From NCBI RefSeq assembly GCF_013201825.1, contig NZ_CP053836.1, positions 2,790,001 through 2,854,000 on the forward strand: a stretch of 64,000 nucleotides of DNA. Direction: 5' to 3'. Of this stretch, positions 29,101 through 40,741 are shown in pieces; positions within the stretch are counted from its first letter, which is position 1; every line of letters starts with the position of its first letter. This DNA is from Halarcobacter ebronensis. Its GTDB lineage: Bacteria; Campylobacterota; Campylobacteria; Campylobacterales; Arcobacteraceae. A model generated the notes under the pieces. It saw nothing but the letters and a program-made list of their open reading frames with translations. It had not been told where the DNA came from and did no database searches. Position numbers and translations under genes: made by a program.

Positions 29101-32100
29101 TATACATCATCCCCTTGGATATTAAACTCTGTTGATTGTACTACTGTTCCTGCTACATAATCTGTTCCAAACGTTACTGTTGCTCCATTTGAAAGGGTTA
29201 CTATTAACTCTGTTTGAGGTGTATGATCTAATGTTGCTCCAATTGTTGCTGTTCCTGCTCCCTCATCTACATTTACATCATTTAAAGTTAATGTTGTTTT
29301 ATCTATTGTATCACTTACTGTAACTTTTGAGGTATCTGTTGTATCTAAGCTTTCGAAGTTACCTCCAGTTGTACTTGTTACACTTACATTATAACTCTCA
29401 CCATCGTTATATACATCATCCCCTTGGATATTAAACTCTGTTGATTGTACTACTGTTCCTGCTACATAATCTGTTCCAAACGTTACTGTTGCTCCATTTG
29501 AAAGGGTTACTATTAACTCTGTTTGAGGTGTATGATCTAATGTTGCTCCAATTGTTGCTGTTCCTGCTCCCTCATCTACATTTACATCATTTAAAGTTAA
29601 TGTTGTTTTATCTATTGTATCACTTACTGTAACTTTTGAGGTATCTGTTGTATCTAAGCTTTCGAAGTTACCTCCAGTTGTACTTGTTACACTTACATTA
29701 TAACTCTCACCATCGTTATATACATCATCCCCTTGGATATTAAACTCTGTTGATTGTACTACTGTTCCTGCTACATAATCTGTTCCAAACGTTACTGTTG
29801 CTCCATTTGAAAGGGTTACTATTAACTCTGTTTGAGGTGTATGATCTAATGTTGCTCCAATTGTTGCTGTTCCTGCTCCCTCATCTACATTTACATCATT
29901 TAAAGTTAATGTTGTTTTATCTATTGTATCACTTACTGTAACTTTTGAGGTATCTGTTGTATCTAAGCTTTCGAAGTTACCTCCAGTTGTACTTGTTACA
30001 CTTACATTATAACTCTCACCATCGTTATATACATCATCCCCTTGGATATTAAACTCTGTTGATTGTACTACTGTTCCTGCTACATAATCTGTTCCAAACG
30101 TTACTGTTGCTCCATTTGAAAGGGTTACTATTAACTCTGTTTGAGGTGTATGATCTAATGTTGCTCCAATTGTTGCTGTTCCTGCTCCCTCATCTACATT
30201 TACATCATTTAAAGTTAATGTTGTTTTATCTATTGTATCACTTACTGTAACTTTTGAGGTATCTGTTGTATCTAAGCTTTCGAAGTTACCTCCAGTTGTA
30301 CTTGTTACACTTACATTATAACTCTCACCATCGTTATATACATCATCCCCTTGGATATTAAACTCTGTTGATTGTACTACTGTTCCTGCTACATAATCTG
30401 TTCCAAACGTTACTGTTGCTCCATTTGAAAGGGTTACTATTAACTCTGTTTGAGGTGTATGATCTAATGTTGCTCCAATTGTTGCTGTTCCTGCTCCCTC
30501 ATCTACATTTACATCATTTAAAGTTAATGTTGTTTTATCTATTGTATCACTTACTGTAACTTTTGAGGTATCTGTTGTATCTAAGCTTTCGAAGTTACCT
30601 CCAGTTGTACTTGTTACACTTACATTATAACTCTCACCATCGTTATATACATCATCCCCTTGGATATTAAACTCTGTTGATTGTACTACTGTTCCTGCTA
30701 CATAATCTGTTCCAAACGTTACTGTTGCTCCATTTGAAAGGGTTACTATTAACTCTGTTTGAGGTGTATGATCTAATGTTGCTCCAATTGTTGCTGTTCC
30801 TGCTCCCTCATCTACATTTACATCATTTAAAGTTAATGTTGTTTTATCTATTGTATCACTTACTGTAACTTTTGAGGTATCTGTTGTATCTAAGCTTTCG
30901 AAGTTACCTCCAGTTGTACTTGTTACACTTACATTATAACTCTCACCATCGTTATATACATCATCCCCTTGGATATTAAACTCTGTTGATTGTACTACTG
31001 TTCCTGCTACATAATCTGTTCCAAACGTTACTGTTGCTCCATTTGAAAGGGTTACTATTAACTCTGTTTGAGGTGTATGATCTAATGTTGCTCCAATTGT
31101 TGCTGTTCCTGCTCCCTCATCTACATTTACATCATTTAAAGTTAATGTTGTTTTATCTATTGTATCACTTACTGTAACTTTTGAGGTATCTGTTGTATCT
31201 AAGCTTTCGAAGTTACCTCCAGTTGTACTTGTTACACTTACATTATAACTCTCACCATCGTTATATACATCATCCCCTTGGATATTAAACTCTGTTGATT
31301 GTACTACTGTTCCTGCTACATAATCTGTTCCAAACGTTACTGTTGCTCCATTTGAAAGGGTTACTATTAACTCTGTTTGAGGTGTATGATCTAATGTTGC
31401 TCCAATTGTTGCTGTTCCTGCTCCCTCATCTACATTTACATCATTTAAAGTTAATGTTGTTTTATCTATTGTATCACTTACTGTAACTTTTGAGGTATCT
31501 GTTGTATCTAAGCTTTCGAAGTTACCTCCAGTTGTACTTGTTACACTTACATTATAACTCTCACCATCGTTATATACATCATCCCCTTGGATATTAAACT
31601 CTGTTGATTGTACTACTGTTCCTGCTACATAATCTGTTCCAAACGTTACTGTTGCTCCATTTGAAAGGGTTACTATTAACTCTGTTTGAGGTGTATGATC
31701 TAATGTTGCTCCAATTGTTGCTGTTCCTGCTCCCTCATCTACATTTACATCATTTAAAGTTAATGTTGTTTTATCTATTGTATCACTTACTGTAACTTTT
31801 GAGGTATCTGTTGTATCTAAGCTTTCGAAGTTACCTCCAGTTGTACTTGTTACACTTACATTATAACTCTCACCATCGTTATATACATCATCCCCTTGGA
31901 TATTAAACTCTGTTGATTGTACTACTGTTCCTGCTACATAATCTGTTCCAAACGTTACTGTTGCTCCATTTGAAAGGGTTACTATTAACTCTGTTTGAGG
32001 TGTATGATCTAATGTTGCTCCAATTGTTGCTGTTCCTGCTCCCTCATCTACATTTACATCATTTAAAGTTAATGTTGTTTTATCTATTGTATCACTTACT

Positions 32101-35100
32101 GTAACTTTTGAGGTATCTGTTGTATCTAAGCTTTCGAAGTTACCTCCAGTTGTACTTGTTACACTTACATTATAACTCTCACCATCGTTATATACATCAT
32201 CCCTTGGATATTAAACTCTGTTGATTGTACTACTGTTCCTGCTACATAATCTGTTCCAAACGTTACTGTTGCTCCATTTGAAAGGGTTACTATTAACTCT
32301 GTTTGAGGTGTATGATCTAATGTTGCTCCAATTGTTGCTGTTCCTGCTCCCTCATCTACATTTACATCATTTAAAGTTAATGTTGTTTTATCTATTGTAT
32401 CACTTACTGTAACTTTTGAGGTATCTGTTGTATCTAAGCTTTCGAAGTTACCTCCAGTTGTACTTGTTACACTTACATTATAACTCTCACCATCGTTATA
32501 TACATCATCCCCTTGGATATTAAACTCTGTTGATTGTACTACTGTTCCTGCTACATAATCTGTTCCAAACGTTACTGTTGCTCCATTTGAAAGGGTTACT
32601 ATTAACTCTGTTTGAGGTGTATGATCTAATGTTGCTCCAATTGTTGCTGTTCCTGCTCCCTCATCTACATTTACATCATTTAAAGTTAATGTTGTTTTAT
32701 CTATTGTATCACTTACTGTAACTTTTGAGGTATCTGTTGTATCTAAGCTTTCGAAGTTACCTCCAGTTGTACTTGTTACACTTACATTATAACTCTCACC
32801 ATCGTTATATACATCATCCCCTTGGATATTAAACTCTGTTGATTGTACTACTGTTCCTGCTACATAATCTGTTCCAAACGTTACTGTTGCTCCATTTGAA
32901 AGGGTTACTATTAACTCTGTTTGAGGTGTATGATCTAATGTTGCTCCAATTGTTGCTGTTCCTGCTCCCTCATCTACATTTACATCATTTAAAGTTAATG
33001 TTGTTTTATCTATTGTATCACTTACTGTAACTTTTGAGGTATCTGTTGTATCTAAGCTTTCGAAGTTACCTCCAGTTGTACTTGTTACACTTACATTATA
33101 ACTCTCACCATCGTTATATACATCATCCCCTTGGATATTAAACTCTGTTGATTGTACTACTGTTCCTGCTACATAATCTGTTCCAAACGTTACTGTTGCT
33201 CCATTTGAAAGGGTTACTATTAACTCTGTTTGAGGTGTATGATCTAATGTTGCTCCAATTGTTGCTGTTCCTGCTCCCTCATCTACATTTACATCATTTA
33301 AAGTTAATGTTGTTTTATCTATTGTATCACTTACTGTAACTTTTGAGGTATCTGTTGTATCTAAGCTTTCGAAGTTACCTCCAGTTGTACTTGTTACACT
33401 TACATTATAACTCTCACCATCGTTATATACATCATCCCCTTGGATATTAAACTCTGTTGATTGTACTACTGTTCCTGCTACATAATCTGTTCCAAACGTT
33501 ACTGTTGCTCCATTTGAAAGGGTTACTATTAACTCTGTTTGAGGTGTATGATCTAATGTTGCTCCAATTGTTGCTGTTCCTGCTCCCTCATCTACATTTA
33601 CATCATTTAAAGTTAATGTTGTTTTATCTATTGTATCACTTACTGTAACTTTTGAGGTATCTGTTGTATCTAAGCTTTCGAAGTTACCTCCAGTTGTACT
33701 TGTTACACTTACATTATAACTCTCACCATCGTTATATACATCATCCCCTTGGATATTAAACTCTGTTGATTGTACTACTGTTCCTGCTACATAATCTGTT
33801 CCAAACGTTACTGTTGCTCCATTTGAAAGGGTTACTATTAACTCTGTTTGAGGTGTATGATCTAATGTTGCTCCAATTGTTGCTGTTCCTGCTCCCTCAT
33901 CTACATTTACATCATTTAAAGTTAATGTTGTTTTATCTATTGTATCACTTACTGTAACTTTTGAGGTATCTGTTGTATCTAAGCTTTCGAAGTTACCTCC
34001 AGTTGTACTTGTTACACTTACATTATAACTCTCACCATCGTTATATACATCATCCCCTTGGATATTAAACTCTGTTGATTGTACTACTGTTCCTGCTACA
34101 TAATCTGTTCCAAACGTTACTGTTGCTCCATTTGAAAGGGTTACTATTAACTCTGTTTGAGGTGTATGATCTAATGTTGCTCCAATTGTTGCTGTTCCTG
34201 CTCCCTCATCTACATTTACATCATTTAAAGTTAATGTTGTTTTATCTATTGTATCACTTACTGTAACTTTTGAGGTATCTGTTGTATCTAAGCTTTCGAA
34301 GTTACCTCCAGTTGTACTTGTTACACTTACATTATAACTCTCACCATCGTTATATACATCATCCCCTTGGATATTAAACTCTGTTGATTGTACTACTGTT
34401 CCTGCTACATAATCTGTTCCAAACGTTACTGTTGCTCCATTTGAAAGGGTTACTATTAACTCTGTTTGAGGTGTATGATCTAATGTTGCTCCAATTGTTG
34501 CTGTTCCTGCTCCCTCATCTACATTTACATCATTTAAAGTTAATGTTGTTTTATCTATTGTATCACTTACTGTAACTTTTGAGGTATCTGTTGTATCTAA
34601 GCTTTCGAAGTTACCTCCAGTTGTACTTGTTACACTTACATTATAACTCTCACCATCGTTATATACATCATCCCCTTGGATATTAAACTCTGTTGATTGT
34701 ACTACTGTTCCTGCTACATAATCTGTTCCAAACGTTACTGTTGCTCCATTTGAAAGGGTTACTATTAACTCTGTTTGAGGTGTATGATCTAATGTTGCTC
34801 CAATTGTTGCTGTTCCTGCTCCCTCATCTACATTTACATCATTTAAAGTTAATGTTGTTTTATCTATTGTATCACTTACTGTAACTTTTGAGGTATCTGT
34901 TGTATCTAAGCTTTCGAAGTTACCTCCAGTTGTACTTGTTACACTTACATTATAACTCTCACCATCGTTATATACATCATCCCCTTGGATATTAAACTCT
35001 GTTGATTGTACTACTGTTCCTGCTACATAATCTGTTCCAAACGTTACTGTTGCTCCATTTGAAAGGGTTACTATTAACTCTGTTTGAGGTGTATGATCTA

Positions 35101-38100
35101 ATGTTGCTCCAATTGTTGCTGTTCCTGCTCCCTCATCTACATTTACATCATTTAAAGTTAATGTTGTTTTATCTATTGTATCACTTACTGTAACTTTTGA
35201 GGTATCTGTTGTATCTAAGCTTTCGAAGTTACCTCCAGTTGTACTTGTTACACTTACATTATAACTCTCACCATCGTTATATACATCATCCCCTTGGATA
35301 TTAAACTCTGTTGATTGTACTACTGTTCCTGCTACATAATCTGTTCCAAACGTTACTGTTGCTCCATTTGAAAGGGTTACTATTAACTCTGTTTGAGGTG
35401 TATGATCTAATGTTGCTCCAATTGTTGCTGTTCCTGCTCCCTCATCTACATTTACATCATTTAAAGTTAATGTTGTTTTATCTATTGTATCACTTACTGT
35501 AACTTTTGAGGTATCTGTTGTATCTAAGCTTTCGAAGTTACCTCCAGTTGTACTTGTTACACTTACATTATAACTCTCACCATCGTTATATACATCATCC
35601 CCTTGGATATTAAACTCTGTTGATTGTACTACTGTTCCTGCTACATAATCTGTTCCAAACGTTACTGTTGCTCCATTTGAAAGGGTTACTATTAACTCTG
35701 TTTGAGGTGTATGATCTAATGTTGCTCCAATTGTTGCTGTTCCTGCTCCCTCATCTACATTTACATCATTTAAAGTTAATGTTGTTTTATCTATTGTATC
35801 ACTTACTGTAACTTTTGAGGTATCTGTTGTATCTAAGCTTTCGAAGTTACCTCCAGTTGTACTTGTTACACTTACATTATAACTCTCACCATCGTTATAT
35901 ACATCATCCCCTTGGATATTAAACTCTGTTGATTGTACTACTGTTCCTGCTACATAATCTGTTCCAAACGTTACTGTTGCTCCATTTGAAAGGGTTACTA
36001 TTAACTCTGTTTGAGGTGTATGATCTAATGTTGCTCCAATTGTTGCTGTTCCTGCTCCCTCATCTACATTTACATCATTTAAAGTTAATGTTGTTTTATC
36101 TATTGTATCACTTACTGTAACTTTTGAGGTATCTGTTGTATCTAAGCTTTCGAAGTTACCTCCAGTTGTACTTGTTACACTTACATTATAACTCTCACCA
36201 TCGTTATATACATCATCCCCTTGGATATTAAACTCTGTTGATTGTACTACTGTTCCTGCTACATAATCTGTTCCAAACGTTACTGTTGCTCCATTTGAAA
36301 GGGTTACTATTAACTCTGTTTGAGGTGTATGATCTAATGTTGCTCCAATTGTTGCTGTTCCTGCTCCCTCATCTACATTTACATCATTTAAAGTTAATGT
36401 TGTTTTATCTATTGTATCACTTACTGTAACTTTTGAGGTATCTGTTGTATCTAAGCTTTCGAAGTTACCTCCAGTTGTACTTGTTACACTTACATTATAA
36501 CTCTCACCATCGTTATATACATCATCCCCTTGGATATTAAACTCTGTTGATTGTACTACTGTTCCTGCTACATAATCTGTTCCAAACGTTACTGTTGCTC
36601 CATTTGAAAGGGTTACTATTAACTCTGTTTGAGGTGTATGATCTAATGTTGCTCCAATTGTTGCTGTTCCTGCTCCCTCATCTACATTTACATCATTTAA
36701 AGTTAATGTTGTTTTATCTATTGTATCACTTACTGTAACTTTTGAGGTATCTGTTGTATCTAAGCTTTCGAAGTTACCTCCAGTTGTACTTGTTACACTT
36801 ACATTATAACTCTCACCATCGTTATATACATCATCCCCTTGGATATTAAACTCTGTTGATTGTACTACTGTTCCTGCTACATAATCTGTTCCAAACGTTA
36901 CTGTTGCTCCATTTGAAAGGGTTACTATTAACTCTGTTTGAGGTGTATGATCTAATGTTGCTCCAATTGTTGCTGTTCCTGCTCCCTCATCTACATTTAC
37001 ATCATTTAAAGTTAATGTTGTTTTATCTATTGTATCACTTACTGTAACTTTTGAGGTATCTGTTGTATCTAAGCTTTCGAAGTTACCTCCAGTTGTACTT
37101 GTTACACTTACATTATAACTCTCACCATCGTTATATACATCATCCCCTTGGATATTAAACTCTGTTGATTGTACTACTGTTCCTGCTACATAATCTGTTC
37201 CAAACGTTACTGTTGCTCCATTTGAAAGGGTTACTATTAACTCTGTTTGAGGTGTATGATCTAATGTTGCTCCAATTGTTGCTGTTCCTGCTCCCTCATC
37301 TACATTTACATCATTTAAAGTTAATGTTGTTTTATCTATTGTATCACTTACTGTAACTTTTGAGGTATCTGTTGTATCTAAGCTTTCGAAGTTACCTCCA
37401 GTTGTACTTGTTACACTTACATTATAACTCTCACCATCGTTATATACATCATCCCCTTGGATATTAAACTCTGTTGATTGTACTACTGTTCCTGCTACAT
37501 AATCTGTTCCAAACGTTACTGTTGCTCCATTTGAAAGGGTTACTATTAACTCTGTTTGAGGTGTATGATCTAATGTTGCTCCAATTGTTGCTGTTCCTGC
37601 TCCCTCATCTACATTTACATCATTTAAAGTTAATGTTGTTTTATCTATTGTATCACTTACTGTAACTTTTGAGGTATCTGTTGTATCTAAGCTTTCGAAG
37701 TTACCTCCAGTTGTACTTGTTACACTTACATTATAACTCTCACCATCGTTATATACATCATCCCCTTGGATATTAAACTCTGTTGATTGTACTACTGTTC
37801 CTGCTACATAATCTGTTCCAAACGTTACTGTTGCTCCATTTGAAAGGGTTACTATTAACTCTGTTTGAGGTGTATGATCTAATGTTGCTCCAATTGTTGC
37901 TGTTCCTGCTCCCTCATCTACATTTACATCATTTAAAGTTAATGTTGTTTTATCTATTGTATCACTTACTGTAACTTTTGAGGTATCTGTTGTATCTAAG
38001 CTTTCGAAGTTACCTCCAGTTGTACTTGTTACACTTACATTATAACTCTCACCATCGTTATATACATCATCCCCTTGGATATTAAACTCTGTTGATTGTA

Positions 38101-40741
38101 CTACTGTTCCTGCTACATAATCTGTTCCAAACGTTACTGTTGCTCCATTTGAAAGGGTTACTATTAACTCTGTTTGAGGTGTATGATCTAATGTTGCTCC
38201 AATTGTTGCTGTTCCTGCTCCCTCATCTACATTTACATCATTTAAAGTTAATGTTGTTTTATCTATTGTATCACTTACTGTAACTTTTGAGGTATCTGTT
38301 GTATCTAAGCTTTCGAAGTTACCTCCAGTTGTACTTGTTACACTTACATTATAACTCTCACCATCGTTATATACATCATCCCCTTGGATATTAAACTCTG
38401 TTGATTGTACTACTGTTCCTGCTACATAATCTGTTCCAAACGTTACTGTTGCTCCATTTGAAAGGGTTACTATTAACTCTGTTTGAGGTGTATGATCTAA
38501 TGTTGCTCCAATTGTTGCTGTTCCTGCTCCCTCATCTACATTTACATCATTTAAAGTTAATGTTGTTTTATCTATTGTATCACTTACTGTAACTTTTGAG
38601 GTATCTGTTGTATCTAAGCTTTCGAAGTTACCTCCAGTTGTACTTGTTACACTTACATTATAACTCTCACCATCGTTATATACATCATCCCCTTGGATAT
38701 TAAACTCTGTTGATTGTACTACTGTTCCTGCTACATAATCTGTTCCAAACGTTACTGTTGCTCCATTTGAAAGGGTTACTATTAACTCTGTTTGAGGTGT
38801 ATGATCTAATGTTGCTCCAATTGTTGCTGTTCCTGCTCCCTCATCTACATTTACATCATTTAAAGTTAATGTTGTTTTATCTATTGTATCACTTACTGTA
38901 ACTTTTGAGGTATCTGTTGTATCTAAGCTTTCGAAGTTACCTCCAGTTGTACTTGTTACACTTACATTATAACTCTCACCATCGTTATATACATCATCCC
39001 CTTGGATATTAAACTCTGTTGATTGTACTACTGTTCCTGCTACATAATCTGTTCCAAACGTTACTGTTGCTCCATTTGAAAGGGTTACTATTAACTCTGT
39101 TTGAGGTGTATGATCTAATGTTGCTCCAATTGTTGCTGTTCCTGCTCCCTCATCTACATTTACATCATTTAAAGTTAATGTTGTTTTATCTATTGTATCA
39201 CTTACTGTAACTTTTGAGGTATCTGTTGTATCTAAGCTTTCGAAGTTACCTCCAGTTGTACTTGTTACACTTACATTATAACTCTCACCATCGTTATATA
39301 CATCATCCCCTTGGATATTAAACTCTGTTGATTGTACTACTGTTCCTGCTACATAATCTGTTCCAAACGTTACTGTTGCTCCATTTGAAAGGGTTACTAT
39401 TAACTCTGTTTGAGGTGTATGATCTAATGTTGCTCCAATTGTTGCTGTTCCTGCTCCCTCATCTACATTTACATCATTTAAAGTTAATGTTGTTTTATCT
39501 ATTGTATCACTTACTGTAACTTTTGAGGTATCTGTTGTATCTAAGCTTTCGAAGTTACCTCCAGTTGTACTTGTTACACTTACATTATAACTCTCACCAT
39601 CGTTATATACATCATCCCCTTGGATATTAAACTCTGTTGATTGTACTACTGTTCCTGCTACATAATCTGTTCCAAACGTTACTGTTGCTCCATTTGAAAG
39701 GGTTACTATTAACTCTGTTTGAGGTGTATGATCTAATGTTGCTCCAATTGTTGCTGTTCCTGCTCCCTCATCTACATTTACATCATTTAAAGTTAATGTT
39801 GTTTTATCTATTGTATCACTTACTGTAACTTTTGAGGTATCTGTTGTATCTAAGCTTTCGAAGTTACCTCCAGTTGTACTTGTTACACTTACATTATAAC
39901 TCTCACCATCGTTATATACATCATCCCCTTGGATATTAAACTCTGTTGATTGTACTACTGTTCCTGCTACATAATCTGTTCCAAACGTTACTGTTGCTCC
40001 ATTTGAAAGGGTTACTATTAACTCTGTTTGAGGTGTATGATCTAATGTTGCTCCAATTGTTGCTGTTCCTGCTCCCTCATCTACATTTACATCATTTAAA
40101 GTTAATGTTGTTTTATCTATTGTATCACTTACTGTAACTTTTGAGGTATCTGTTGTATCTAAGCTTTCGAAGTTACCTCCAGTTGTACTTGTTACACTTA
40201 CATTATAACTCTCACCATCGTTATATACATCATCCCCTTGGATATTAAACTCTGTTGATTGTACTACTGTTCCTGCTACATAATCTGTTCCAAACGTTAC
40301 TGTTGCTCCATTTGAAAGGGTTACTATTAACTCTGTTTGAGGTGTATGATCTAATGTTGCTCCAATTGTTGCTGTTCCTGCTCCCTCATCTACATTTACA
40401 TCATTTAAAGTTAATGTTGTTTTATCTATTGTATCACTTACTGTAACTTTTGAGGTATCTGTTGTATCTAAGCTTTCGAAGTTACCTCCAGTTGTACTTG
40501 TTACACTTACATTATAACTCTCACCATCGTTATATACATCATCCCCTTGGATATTAAACTCTGTTGATTGTACTACTGTTCCTGCTACATAATCTGTTCC
40601 AAACGTTACTGTTGCTCCATTTGAAAGGGTTACTATTAACTCTGTTTGAGGTGTATGATCTAATGTTGCTCCAATTGTTGCTGTTCCTGCTCCCTCATCT
40701 ACATTTACATCATTTAAAGTTAATGTTGTTTTATCTATTGT
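23132..40741 (-). repeat. 57 tandem copies of a 309-bp (103-codon) unit
   Basis: The array spans 17,610 bases, which equals 57 x 309 minus 3. Each unit encodes a Calx-beta/Ig-like domain that starts TIDKTTLTLNDVNVDEGAG, has FGTDYVAGTVVQSTEFNIQG in the middle and ends DTTDTSKVTVSD. Acidic clusters (VDEG, TDY, GDDVYNDGE) probably bind calcium between domains and stiffen the rod. Units appear identical at the nucleotide level: both the coding frame and a frame on the other strand repeat without change. The only differences noticed are three 308-bp units that lost one C. Near-perfect identity implies recent expansion or gene conversion, and makes the copy number sensitive to assembly. Confidence 0.93.

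Noticed and set aside
23132..40741. Regular repeat array that might be taken for a CRISPR or satellite.
   Set aside because: Units are 309 bases, head to tail with no spacers, and encode one continuous protein domain.
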